Of a stretch of DNA of 64,000 nt, positions 26,768 through 35,151 are shown piece after piece. Source of the stretch: JBMYZL01 sp049610385. Lineage in GTDB: Bacteria; Bacteroidota; Bacteroidia; Flavobacteriales_D; Sanyastnellaceae. The stretch spans positions 1-64,000 of the forward strand of contig JBMYZL010000007.1 of assembly GCA_049610385.1 (NCBI GenBank), given 5' to 3'. Made by a program: the position numbers and the translations under genes. Every line of letters begins with the position of its first letter. Position 1 is the stretch's first letter. The notes under the pieces were generated by a model. That model saw only the letters and a program-made list of their open reading frames with translations. It did not search any database and was not told the origin of the DNA.

Positions 26768-27148
26768 TCAGAAAGGCAGGTCATCATCCTCATCTCCTCC
26801 ACCGAAACTGGGCGGAGTTGCCGGGATTGGAGGTTGATCTCCAGAAATCGGAGGCGCAGCAGACTGCGTACCTCCAGCTTCCGCCCCCATCGGCTCAATG
26901 CGCCAAGCGTTCAAGTCGACATAGAAATTTCCGTTGTATTCCCTGCCACGCAAATCAAACTTGACCTGGATGGCACTGCCTTCTTGCAACCCATTCAACT
27001 GTTCAGACTTCTCCTTCAATGCGGAGAATTTTAAGTCCTGTGGATATTGTTCCTGGGTGGTGATCACAAAATCGCGCTTGTAAAAGCCACTGGGAAAATC
27101 CTGCTGGTCAAAAATCTTTTTGACGGTTCCTTTGATCTCAAACGACAT
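26768..27148 (-). CDS. DUF3127 protein with SSB-like acidic tail
   Basis: This is a 126-residue protein: an OB-fold-like N-terminal domain (residues 1-90; FEIKGTVKKIFDQQDF, FVITTQEQYPQDLKF, VKFDLRGREYNGNFYVDLNAWRI) matching DUF3127, then a Gly/Pro-rich linker and the C-terminal tip DEDDDLPF (residues 119-126). That tip closely resembles the protein-interaction tail of single-stranded DNA-binding proteins (DDDIPF). A role in DNA or RNA binding with recruitment of repair proteins is an inference. A perfect -7 box TACATTTG begins 12 nt before the ATG. Confidence 0.88.
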   Translation of the reverse strand: MSFEIKGTVKKIFDQQDFPSGFYKRDFVITTQEQYPQDLKFSALKEKSEQLNGLQEGSAIQVKFDLRGREYNGNFYVDLNAWRIEPMGAEAGGTQSAAPPISGDQPPIPATPPSFGGGDEDDDLPF

Positions 27149-27152
27149 GCTT

Positions 27153-27160
27153 CAAATGTA
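27153..27160 (-). promoter_or_regulatory. Candidate -7 promoter box for the DUF3127 gene
   Basis: The minus strand reads TACATTTG, four bases before the ATG at 27148. This places transcription start at the start codon. Confidence 0.45.
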
Positions 27161-27183
27161 CAAATGGAAACCCTTGGAATTCC

Positions 27184-28098
27184 TCATCCAGCATTGAATG
27201 CGAGCAAAGTTTTCCATGCCCTTTGGACATCTCCTGATTGGATTTCTTGCTGCGCCAATTTGTGCAAAGCCTGTTCCAAGGCTTCCCCATTGCCTTCATG
27301 TTCCATGAACAAATCGGCCAATTCAAGCAGTTTGTGTTCATTGACATCAGTTTCATCCGGCGCCTGGTCGATTGTCGCCAATTGGGCCAAATCGGCCCCA
27401 GTCAGCACCTCGCTTTCCCGGATATCAGCCGGGATTTGATCCACACCCATGCCCACCATCTGCAATGGCTTGGGCACTTCAAAGAGGGCATCACCTGAAG
27501 CTCGCACATAGGCATTTCCGCCACACCGACCCACCAAATCCAATTTCCATGGATCTACATGATTCCCATCCGCCATCACATCTGAGCGATAATGCATCCG
27601 GATCACTTCACAAATGACCAGCGCCCCTGCACCTGGTGTATTCGCCAAGTCCTCGACACGCATAACTCTGCATTCCAAGGATACGGGGCTTTCGGCCACA
27701 CGGAAGGGCCCCACATCCTGTGATGCCAATGGGGTGAGTCCAGACTTGTCAAACTCGTTGATCCCTTCCGGGAAATCCGATGACGCCAAACTGCAAGCAT
27801 GCACCATGGCATGGTCCACCAAATTGATGACGACTTCAGGTACGACTTTGACATTTTCATAAGTGTGCTTCGTGGTGCCATCTTTTCCACGGCGTGCTGG
27901 GCTGAATATCACCACTGGTGGTGAAGCCGAAAAGACATTGAAGTAACTGAATGGCGCCAAATTCGGTCTGCCTTGGGCATCCAAAGTCGACGCCAGAGCG
28001 ATGGGCCTTGGGGCGATGCCACCCAACAGCAATCCGTGCAACGTTCGAGTCTCCAATTCGGAAGGCACGAACGAATGATAGCCCATCTCTGTGTTCAT
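27184..28098 (-). CDS. Flavin reductase / flavoprotein-oxygenase family protein
   Basis: This is a 304-residue protein. GGIAPRPIALASTLDAQGRP and NLAPFSYFNVFSASPPVVIFSP are typical of the FMN-binding split-barrel flavin reductase-like family. The N-terminal 200 residues form that domain; the C-terminal 100 residues (from about residue 215) are helical and family-specific. It probably binds FMN; the redox partner is unknown. The ATG overlaps the purE stop by 4 bp, so the two are translated together, but no direct metabolic link to purine synthesis is known. Confidence 0.82.
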   Translation of the reverse strand: MNTEMGYHSFVPSELETRTLHGLLLGGIAPRPIALASTLDAQGRPNLAPFSYFNVFSASPPVVIFSPARRGKDGTTKHTYENVKVVPEVVINLVDHAMVHACSLASSDFPEGINEFDKSGLTPLASQDVGPFRVAESPVSLECRVMRVEDLANTPGAGALVICEVIRMHYRSDVMADGNHVDPWKLDLVGRCGGNAYVRASGDALFEVPKPLQMVGMGVDQIPADIRESEVLTGADLAQLATIDQAPDETDVNEHKLLELADLFMEHEGNGEALEQALHKLAQQEIQSGDVQRAWKTLLAFNAG

Positions 28099-28610
28099 GT
28101 TCCTGATTGCGCTCGCAATTCCAAGGTAGAAGCCTCGACCTTGGCCTTCAAATTTGATTTGAATGCTTGAATTCTTTCCAACAAGGCCGGATCTGATGCC
28201 GCGACAATTTGGGCCGCCAAAATCCCAGCGTTCCGCGCACCATCCAATGCCACAGTGGCCACGGGCACGCCTGCTGGCATCTGTAAAATGCTCAAAATCG
28301 AATCCCAGCCGTCAATGGAATTTCTGCTTTTTACAGGCACCCCGATGACTGGCAATGGAGTCACTGAGGCCGTCATTCCTGGGAGGTGCGCTGCACCCCC
28401 TGCGCCCGCAATGATGACCTTGATTCCACGCATGTGCGCATCGCGAGCATAAGCCATCATTCGTTCTGGTGTTCGGTGGGCTGAGACCACTTCCGCTTCA
28501 TGTGAGACCCCCAAACGATTCAAGGCATCTGCTGCCTCCTCCATCACGGGCCAATCACTCGTGCTTCCCATGATGATTCCCACCAAAGGAATGGCTTCCT
28601 GTTGACTCAT
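28095..28610 (-). CDS. purE: N5-carboxyaminoimidazole ribonucleotide mutase
   Basis: This is a 171-residue protein. GIIMGSTSDWPVM, SAHRTPERM, the GAGGAAHLPGM loop and PVIGVPVKSRNSIDGWDSILSI are the standard class I PurE motifs. The enzyme converts N5-CAIR to CAIR in purine synthesis. It overlaps the preceding bifunctional-nuclease gene and the following flavin reductase gene by 4 bp each, so the three form one translationally coupled operon. The C-terminal tail after residue 160 is extended slightly. Confidence 0.95.
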   Translation of the reverse strand: MSQQEAIPLVGIIMGSTSDWPVMEEAADALNRLGVSHEAEVVSAHRTPERMMAYARDAHMRGIKVIIAGAGGAAHLPGMTASVTPLPVIGVPVKSRNSIDGWDSILSILQMPAGVPVATVALDGARNAGILAAQIVAASDPALLERIQAFKSNLKAKVEASTLELRAQSGT

Positions 28611-29200
28611 TCTACACTGGGATTTCTGCGTTCCATTTCGTCTCGAATTCGAGATGCCTTCTCGTAGTCCTCACGGGCGATAGCTTCATCCAAATCTGAT
28701 TGCAAGTCCGTGATCGACTTGATTGGTTCTTGCTCAAGGTTTTCTTCCTCATCCAGTTCAACTTCAAAAGAAGGTTCATCTTGCTCCTCGTCCAAGGCAT
28801 CAATTCCAGCCGATTCCAACACCGACTCAAAACATTGAATGGGACATTTAAATCTGCAGGCCAGCGCCACAGCATCGCTGGGCCGGGCGTCGATTTCCTC
28901 GATCTTGGTTCCGTCAGTGCACATCAGTTTGGCATAAAAGATGCCCTCCACCATGTTGTAAATCAAAACCTCTTGAACTTGCATCCCAAAAGCCTCAAAG
29001 GCTGTAAAAAAAAGGTCATGCGTCAAGGGCCTTGAAGCTTTCATCTGCTCCATTTCAATGGCAATGGCCTGTGCTTCCGGAGAACCGATGACAATGGGCA
29101 ACCGGCGGCTTCCGCCAATTTCACCCAATACCAATGCGTATGCCCCGGAAGAACTCCCACTCAGGGCGATGTCTACGATTTCCAAGTCAACCTTCTTCAT
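28607..29200 (-). CDS. Bifunctional nuclease (DUF151) with C-terminal UvrB/UvrC motif
   Basis: This is a 197-residue protein. The N-terminal DUF151 domain (residues 1-130) contains LPIVIGSPEAQAIAIEME, ARPSDAVALACRFKCPI and the acidic core of the bifunctional nuclease family described from plants and bacteria. An acidic linker follows, then a UvrB/UvrC interaction motif (DLDEAIAREDYEKASRIRDE) at about residues 165-190. Family members show DNase/RNase activity, but their physiological role is uncertain. It heads the three-gene operon with purE and the flavin reductase. Confidence 0.88.
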   Translation of the reverse strand: MKKVDLEIVDIALSGSSSGAYALVLGEIGGSRRLPIVIGSPEAQAIAIEMEQMKASRPLTHDLFFTAFEAFGMQVQEVLIYNMVEGIFYAKLMCTDGTKIEEIDARPSDAVALACRFKCPIQCFESVLESAGIDALDEEQDEPSFEVELDEEENLEQEPIKSITDLQSDLDEAIAREDYEKASRIRDEMERRNPSVE

Positions 29201-29294
29201 CCAATCGAAATTCTGAAATCAACGGCACGCGATTGCACCCAAGATATGGAAATCCCCGATGGCATCGACAAGTGAGTCTTGAGCTCAATCATTC

Positions 29295-30242
29295 TCAACT
29301 TCCCAAGGCCTTCACCGCAGCTGTGAGCTTGGGCAGCACCTCAAAGGCGTCCCCCACAATGCCGTAATCTGCTGCCTTGAAAAATGGCGCGTCTGGATCG
29401 GTATTGATGACCACAATGACTTTCGACTGATTCACACCTGCCAGATGCTGGATGGCGCCACTGATGCCGGCAGCGATGTACAAGTTTGGGCGAATCGTGA
29501 TGCCAGTTTGCCCGACATGTTCGTGGTGCGGGCGCCATCCGATGTCGCTGACTGGTCGGCTGCACGCAGTTGTTGCGCCCAGAGCACTGGCCAAATCCTC
29601 CACAATCCCCCAATTCTCAGGACCTTTCAAACCGCGACCTGCAGAAACCACCAGCTCAGCTTCCGGCAGCGGCACCATTCCGTCTCCAGAGGCCTCTGAT
29701 GTGGACAGCACCTCCAACCTCGAAGGACCGGCATCCGCGGAAAAGGACTCCACGATGGCCTCGCCAGAACCTGAATTGTTCACACCAAAGGCATTCGGTG
29801 TGACCGTATATACACGCCTTTCTGTCAAGGACTCAACGTCCGCCATGGCCTTTCCAGAAAACACATTCCGTCGAACAATTGTACCAACTGGCAATTGGGT
29901 CACTCCACTGACCAGTCCAGCATTCAGACGGACTGCAACACGGGGTGCCACAGCAATGCCCAAATGATCGTGAGACATCACTACCCCGAGAGCCCCAATG
30001 GACTCTGCTGCCGAAGCAGCTATGCGCGCCAATTGGCCTTCATCTGAAAAAGATTCCGCGCAATGCAAAACCTTCTGGATTCCGGTGGCACCCAATCCTC
30101 CGTCCCCATTCAATTGTCCAGAAACGATAGCCGCAGCTTCGGTCCCATTGGATTCCGCCCATGCGGCTGCGTAAGATGCTGCCTCCAAACTGGCTTTGGT
30201 GGCTTGTCCATTTTTTGTGGTGATGATGCTCAATATGGCCAT
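29295..30242 (-). CDS. etfA: Electron transfer flavoprotein, alpha subunit
   Basis: This is a 315-residue protein with an N-terminal ETF domain and the C-terminal FAD-binding domain: SAGRGLKGPENWGIVEDLA, GWRPHHEHVGQTG, IAAGISGAIQHLAG and VVINTDPDAPFFKAADYGIVGD. It accepts electrons from acyl-CoA and related dehydrogenases as an alpha/beta heterodimer. I chose the ATG at 30242; a longer frame exists but its extra 25 residues overlap etfB. It follows etfB with only two bases between stop and ATG. Confidence 0.95.
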   Translation of the reverse strand: MAILSIITTKNGQATKASLEAASYAAAWAESNGTEAAAIVSGQLNGDGGLGATGIQKVLHCAESFSDEGQLARIAASAAESIGALGVVMSHDHLGIAVAPRVAVRLNAGLVSGVTQLPVGTIVRRNVFSGKAMADVESLTERRVYTVTPNAFGVNNSGSGEAIVESFSADAGPSRLEVLSTSEASGDGMVPLPEAELVVSAGRGLKGPENWGIVEDLASALGATTACSRPVSDIGWRPHHEHVGQTGITIRPNLYIAAGISGAIQHLAGVNQSKVIVVINTDPDAPFFKAADYGIVGDAFEVLPKLTAAVKALGS

Positions 30243-30244
30243 GA

Positions 30245-30985
30245 TCAAATCGCTTTTGCTTCCTCTCGGAGGAGGCGGATGAGTTCTTCTGCTTGTTCTG
30301 CTGGAATCATTTTGCAATCTCCTTTTGCTGGAGGCAGTCCGAATACTTGAACCTTCGTGCCCATTTCAACGGATGCTGGAGTCTCTACGGACAGCGGCTT
30401 GGTTCGTGCGCTCATGATTCCACGCATGTTCGGAATGCGTTGCTCAGCCATCCCTTTCGCTGCGCTCAGACAAAGGGGCAAAGTCGTCTTTACAGTCTGC
30501 AATCCACCTGCAGACTCCCGTTGAAGAGTGGCCTCGCCCCCTTCCACCTCGAGTGAGGTTGCCAGCGCGACAAATGGCATGTCCAAAATTTCCGCCACCA
30601 TGGCTGGCACCACCGATCCATTGTGATCAATGGTCTCCTTCCCGAACAGAATCAAGTCATAATCTTTGCCATGGGCATAGGCCGCAATTAGACGAGCAAC
30701 CTGCAAGCTATCCTGGGGCTCAGCGTCCAGCCGAACAGCATCGTCTGCGCCGATGGCCAATGCCTTGCGGATGACGGGTTCACAATTGGCCGACCCCACC
30801 GTAATGGTCGTCACTGATCCGCCTCCAGATTCTTTTAACTCAATGGCACGTACCAATGCATACCATTCGTCATAAGGGTTCACGATAAATTGAACACCGG
30901 AATCATCAAACGCAGTATCGCCATCTTTGAACGCAATGCGGCTGGTGGTATCTGGGGCTTGACTGATGCAAACAAGGATTTTCAT
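30245..30985 (-). CDS. etfB: Electron transfer flavoprotein, beta subunit
   Basis: This is a 246-residue protein starting MKILVCISQAPDTTSRIAF. Motifs include FIVNPYDEWYALVRAIELKE, GADDAVRLDA, and the nucleotide-binding LILFGKETIDHNGSVVPAMVAE. It binds AMP and forms the ETF dimer with EtfA, encoded directly downstream. I chose the ATG at 30985; the open frame extends upstream but the added residues are not conserved. A divergent promoter region is shared with pdhB; TAACTTCG lies 18 nt before this ATG. Confidence 0.95.
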   Translation of the reverse strand: MKILVCISQAPDTTSRIAFKDGDTAFDDSGVQFIVNPYDEWYALVRAIELKESGGGSVTTITVGSANCEPVIRKALAIGADDAVRLDAEPQDSLQVARLIAAYAHGKDYDLILFGKETIDHNGSVVPAMVAEILDMPFVALATSLEVEGGEATLQRESAGGLQTVKTTLPLCLSAAKGMAEQRIPNMRGIMSARTKPLSVETPASVEMGTKVQVFGLPPAKGDCKMIPAEQAEELIRLLREEAKAI

Positions 30986-31085
30986 AGCGTATTCTTGTGC
31001 TGCGAAGTTAATGAGGTTGCTCCCCCCGAACATCAAATAATGACATAGAATGCCATTTGAATTCTTCCAACATTTGTGAAACACT

Positions 31086-31093
31086 TACCTTTG
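31086..31093 (+). promoter_or_regulatory. Candidate -7 promoter box for pdhB
   Basis: TACCTTTG is a perfect TAnnTTTG match, 25 nt before the pdhB ATG. TTTG copies lie upstream, but not at the usual 19-nt spacing. Confidence 0.5.
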
Positions 31094-31118
31094 CCCCCCT
31101 AAACGTAACACAACGGAT

Positions 31119-32099
31119 ATGCGAGAAGTACAATTCCGAGAGGCGGTGGCTGAAGCCATGCAAGAGGAGATGCGACGGGATGAGCGTGTTTTCTTGATGG
31201 GCGAGGAAGTAGCTGAGTACAATGGTGCCTACAAAGCATCGAAAGGAATGTTGGATGAGTTTGGGCCGGAACGGGTCATTGACACGCCCATTGCTGAGCT
31301 TGGATTTTCTGGAATCGCGGTGGGAGCAGCCATGAACGGACTGCGCCCCATTGTGGAGTTCATGACTTGGAATTTTGCCATTCTGGCGGCTGACCAAATC
31401 ATCAACCACGCTGCCAAAATGTTGCAAATGAGTGGAGGTCAGTTCAATGTCCCCATTGTTTTTCGTGGCCCGAATGGACAGGCGGGTCAGCTGGCCGCTA
31501 CGCACAGCCAATCATTCGAGTCAATGTATGCCTCCATTCCCGGCTTGAAGGTGGTCACGCCGTTCACACCTTACGAAGCGAAGGGCCTGTTGAAGTCTGC
31601 CATTCGAGACGAGGACCCCGTGTTGATCATGGAGTCTGAAAAAATGTATGGTGACAAAGGGTTGATTCCCGAAGGTGAGTATCTCGTTCCGATTGGGAAA
31701 GCCAATGTCCGTCGTGCCGGAGATGCGTGCACCATTGTGTCATTTGGCAAGATTTTGAAAACGGTGCATGCGGCGGCTGATGAATTGGCCAAAGAAGGCG
31801 TCGAAGTGGAAATCATTGATTTGGTTTCCATCCGACCTCTGGATATCGACACCATTGTAGAGAGCTTGAAAAAGACCAATCGATTGGTCATTGTAGAAGA
31901 AAGTTTTCCCGTCGCGAGCATATCGAGTGAAGTGGCTTATCGGGTGCAGCGACATGCTTTCGATTATCTCGATGCGCCCATTCGGCGATTGTGCCAAAGC
32001 GACACCCCCTTTGCGTTCGCGCCAACCCTCATTGACGAGGCGTTGCCACAGGTGGCTGACATCATAGAAGCCGTGAACAGTGTGACATACGTTCACTGA
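31119..32099 (+). CDS. pdhB: Pyruvate dehydrogenase E1 component, beta subunit
   Basis: This is a 326-residue protein. MREVQFREAVAEAMQEEMRRD, FLMGEEVAEYNGAYKASKG, RVIDTPIAELGFSGIAVGAA, GLRPIVEFMTWNFA, and the C-terminal transketolase domain (ICDLVSIRPLDIDTIVES-like, VIVEESFPVASISSEVA) are the E1-beta hallmarks. With the alpha subunit it decarboxylates pyruvate using thiamine diphosphate. The alpha subunit and E2 are not in this window, so the complex is encoded in separate loci, which is common in Flavobacteriales. Confidence 0.93.
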   Translation: MREVQFREAVAEAMQEEMRRDERVFLMGEEVAEYNGAYKASKGMLDEFGPERVIDTPIAELGFSGIAVGAAMNGLRPIVEFMTWNFAILAADQIINHAAKMLQMSGGQFNVPIVFRGPNGQAGQLAATHSQSFESMYASIPGLKVVTPFTPYEAKGLLKSAIRDEDPVLIMESEKMYGDKGLIPEGEYLVPIGKANVRRAGDACTIVSFGKILKTVHAAADELAKEGVEVEIIDLVSIRPLDIDTIVESLKKTNRLVIVEESFPVASISSEVAYRVQRHAFDYLDAPIRRLCQSDTPFAFAPTLIDEALPQVADIIEAVNSVTYVH

Positions 32100-32171
32100 T
32101 CAAGGCTACTTGAACAAGACAAAAACCTTAACGATAACCGCGCCCAAATGCGGCGCCTTACACAACATCTT

Positions 32172-34418
32172 ATGGATCAAACTCTGTTGTACCTCGTTCC
32201 TGCACTTGCCCTTTTGGGTCTAGTGGTCATGGCCGTTCAATCCGCCTGGGTGAGAAAGCAGGATGCTGGAGAATCACGCATGGCTGAAATTTCAAAACAC
32301 ATTCACGAAGGCGCTCTGGCTTTTTTGAATGCCGAATACCGCATTCTGGCAGTTTTCGTTGTGATTGCAGGTGCCTTGCTTGGATTCGTTTCAACCATTG
32401 TACCCACCACCCATTGGTTCATTGTTGTCACCTTTGTCATCGGTGCTGTCTTCTCTGCCTTGGCCGGGAACATCGGCATGCGCATCGCCACCCAAGCCAA
32501 CGTTAGGACCACGCAAGCGGCCCGGACTTCCCTGGCTCAAGGCCTGAAAGTGTCCTTCACCGGAGGCATGGTGATGGGGTTGGGCGTTGCTGGTCTAGCT
32601 GTGTTTGGCTTGAGTGTTCTGTTCATGCTGTTGCTGAACATGTTTTCTGGTGGCTCCTTTACAAATGTGGATGAAATGACCGTGGTGTTAGAAGCCCTTG
32701 CTGGATTTTCCTTGGGCGCTGAATCCATTGCGTTGTTCGCCCGTGTCGGCGGTGGGATTTACACGAAAGCCGCGGATGTCGGTGCGGATCTCGTGGGCAA
32801 AGTAGAAGCCGGGATTCCTGAAGATGACCCTCGAAATCCCGCTACCATTGCGGACAACGTTGGAGACAATGTAGGGGATGTCGCTGGCATGGGAGCGGAC
32901 TTGTTTGGCTCGTATGTGGCCACCGTTTTGGCAGCCATGGTTCTTGGCAATGCCGTCATCCGGGGAACTGATGCTACTGGTCTGGATGACAACTTTGGCG
33001 GCATGTCCACCATTTTGTTGCCACTGATCATCGCGGCTTTGGGCATTGTGTTTTCCATACTTGGAGGCTTGGTGATTCGTGTCAAAGAAGGCGCCAAAGA
33101 AAGTGATGTTCAATCTGCCTTGAACCGTGGAAACTGGGGGTCCATCCTTTTGACTGCCGTGGCTTGTTTCTTCTTGATTGACAAGATGTTGCCAGACACA
33201 CTGACTATGAATGAAATCGGAGGTGCGGATGCCATGACTTTTGGCAAAATCAATGTTTTTTACGCCGTTATTGTCGGTTTGATCGTAGGAGGTGTCATCA
33301 GCTACATGACTGAGCACTTCACCGGCTTGGGCAAAAAGCCTGTATTGGGCATTGTCCAAAAATCTTCGACAGGTGCAGCAACAAACATCATTGCCGGATT
33401 GGCGACAGGCATGATTTCAACCTTCGGCCCCATTTTGTTGTTCGCCTCCGCCATTTACATCGCTTACGCATTTGCTGGATTTTATGGCGTTGCGATTGCC
33501 GCTTCAGCCATGATGGCCACCACCGCCATGCAGCTGGCCATTGACGCCTTTGGCCCCATTGCAGATAACGCTGGTGGAATTGCTGAAATGAGCGAACTGC
33601 CCGAGGAAGTTCGGGAACGCACCGACATTTTGGACTCTGTAGGAAACACAACAGCAGCCATCGGGAAAGGGTTTGCCATTGCATCCGCCGCCTTGACGGC
33701 TTTGGCCCTCTTCGCTGCTTATGTGGAATTCACTGGAATCGACGGCATCAACATTTTCAAGGCCAATGTCTTGGCCGCCCTTTTCATCGGCGGCATGGTC
33801 CCCGTTGTTTTCTCAGCACTGGCCATGAACTCCGTCGGCAAGGCCGCCATGGAAATGGTCAAGGAAGTGCGTCGCCAATTCAAAGAAATTCCAGGCATCA
33901 TGGAGGGAACTGGAACGCCTGAATATGGGAAATGTGTAGACATCTCCACACAGGCAGCACTTCGTGAAATGATGCTGCCGGGTGCCATGACCATTCTCTT
34001 TCCATTGATCATTGGTCTCGTTCCATTGATTTTGGGTATGCCCAATGCATGGGCCGCCGAGACTTTGGGCGGGTACATGGCGGGAGTCACTGTATCTGGT
34101 GTCCTTTGGGCCATCTTTCAAAACAATGCTGGCGGCGCATGGGATAACGCGAAAAAGTCTTTTGAAGCTGGCGTTGAAATTGATGGCAAAATGACCTTCA
34201 AGGGGTCTGATGCCCATAAAGCGGCAGTGACGGGTGATACTGTGGGCGATCCGTTCAAAGACACCTCTGGGCCTTCGATGAACATTTTGATCAAATTGAC
34301 TTGTCTCGTGGGCTTGGTGATCGCCCCCATTTTGGGAGGACATGGTGAAGACCATGCGAGTCAACCCGAGTCAAAGAATCCCAACTCGACTGAAATGGTC
34401 CAGGTCATTCACGATTGA
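32172..34418 (+). CDS. hppA: K+-stimulated membrane-bound pyrophosphatase (ion pump)
   Basis: The protein has 748 residues from the ATG at 32172; an ATG at 32148 would add eight residues (MRRLTQHL). It has about 16 TM helices. The active-site loops are present: ADVGADLVGKVEAGIPEDDP, NVGDNVGDVAGMGADLFGSY, and near the end VTGDTVGDPFKDTSGPS. The stretch GNTTAAIGKGF has Ala where K+-independent enzymes have Lys, so this should be the K+-dependent subfamily. The enzyme couples pyrophosphate hydrolysis to H+ or Na+ export; the ion cannot be settled here. A strong terminator follows. Confidence 0.95.
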   Translation: MDQTLLYLVPALALLGLVVMAVQSAWVRKQDAGESRMAEISKHIHEGALAFLNAEYRILAVFVVIAGALLGFVSTIVPTTHWFIVVTFVIGAVFSALAGNIGMRIATQANVRTTQAARTSLAQGLKVSFTGGMVMGLGVAGLAVFGLSVLFMLLLNMFSGGSFTNVDEMTVVLEALAGFSLGAESIALFARVGGGIYTKAADVGADLVGKVEAGIPEDDPRNPATIADNVGDNVGDVAGMGADLFGSYVATVLAAMVLGNAVIRGTDATGLDDNFGGMSTILLPLIIAALGIVFSILGGLVIRVKEGAKESDVQSALNRGNWGSILLTAVACFFLIDKMLPDTLTMNEIGGADAMTFGKINVFYAVIVGLIVGGVISYMTEHFTGLGKKPVLGIVQKSSTGAATNIIAGLATGMISTFGPILLFASAIYIAYAFAGFYGVAIAASAMMATTAMQLAIDAFGPIADNAGGIAEMSELPEEVRERTDILDSVGNTTAAIGKGFAIASAALTALALFAAYVEFTGIDGINIFKANVLAALFIGGMVPVVFSALAMNSVGKAAMEMVKEVRRQFKEIPGIMEGTGTPEYGKCVDISTQAALREMMLPGAMTILFPLIIGLVPLILGMPNAWAAETLGGYMAGVTVSGVLWAIFQNNAGGAWDNAKKSFEAGVEIDGKMTFKGSDAHKAAVTGDTVGDPFKDTSGPSMNILIKLTCLVGLVIAPILGGHGEDHASQPESKNPNSTEMVQVIHD

Positions 34419-34440
34419 CCTTGTGATTTCTCGCACTAAC

Positions 34441-34476
34441 AAAAAGAGCCGTCTGCAATCCAGACGGCTCTTTTTT
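34441..34476. terminator. Bidirectional Rho-independent terminator
   Basis: AAAAAGAGCCGTCTG and CAGACGGCTCTTTTT form a 15-bp stem with loop CAATC, 22 bp after hppA. It lies between convergent genes and has A/T runs on both sides, so it probably serves both hppA and the deoxynucleoside kinase gene. Confidence 0.92.
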
Positions 34477-34494
34477 TGAGGGCCAAACGCTGAT

Positions 34495-35115
34495 TCACGC
34501 GTCAAACAGACCATGAAGCTTGCCGTCAATGCTTTCTATGATTTGACCCAAGTCCTGTTGATTTTCATGAAAGCGATTGTTGTCTACATCAATGATTAGC
34601 AAATTGCCTTTGTTGTATGTGCTAATCCACGCCTCATACCTTTCATTCAATCGATTGAGGTAATCCAACCTGATGGCCTCCTCATATTCTCGCCCGCGCT
34701 TCTGAATGTTTTCCACCAATTTCGGAACGCCAGCACGCAAATAAATCAGCAAGTCCGGTGCAGAAATAAAAGCTTCCATCAATTCGAACAAAGACTGATA
34801 ATTTTCAAAATCACGAGAAGTCATCAAGCCCATGGCATGAAGATTGGGGGCGAAGATGTGCGCATCCTCGTAGATGGTTCGGTCTTGAATCACCTTTTGG
34901 CCTGACTTCTGCAATTCAGCAATCTGAGCAAATCGAGAGCGCAAAAAGAACACTTGTAAATTGAATGACCAACGCTGCATGTCCTTGTAAAAATCATTCA
35001 AGTAAGGGTTGTCATCGACTTGCTCAAAATGGGGGGTGTAACGGTAATGCTTCGCGAGCAGCGTCGTGAGCGTGGTCTTTCCTGAGCCGATATTTCCAGC
35101 GATGGCAATGTGCAT
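34495..35115 (-). CDS. Deoxynucleoside kinase
   Basis: This is a 206-residue protein with the P-loop GNIGSGKTT (residues 7-15), FEQVDDNPYLNDFYKD, the DRS/DRT-type motif QDRTIYEDAHIFA, and the lid-like RGREYEEAIRLDYL. The family phosphorylates deoxyadenosine, deoxyguanosine or deoxycytidine for nucleotide salvage; substrate preference is unknown. It lies 36 bp after the GH3-family gene on the same strand. A purine-rich GGAGAGAC precedes the ATG. Confidence 0.92.
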   Translation of the reverse strand: MHIAIAGNIGSGKTTLTTLLAKHYRYTPHFEQVDDNPYLNDFYKDMQRWSFNLQVFFLRSRFAQIAELQKSGQKVIQDRTIYEDAHIFAPNLHAMGLMTSRDFENYQSLFELMEAFISAPDLLIYLRAGVPKLVENIQKRGREYEEAIRLDYLNRLNERYEAWISTYNKGNLLIIDVDNNRFHENQQDLGQIIESIDGKLHGLFDA

Positions 35116-35151
35116 GTCTCTCCGAGATTGAAAGGGTGAAATTAGGGGTTT

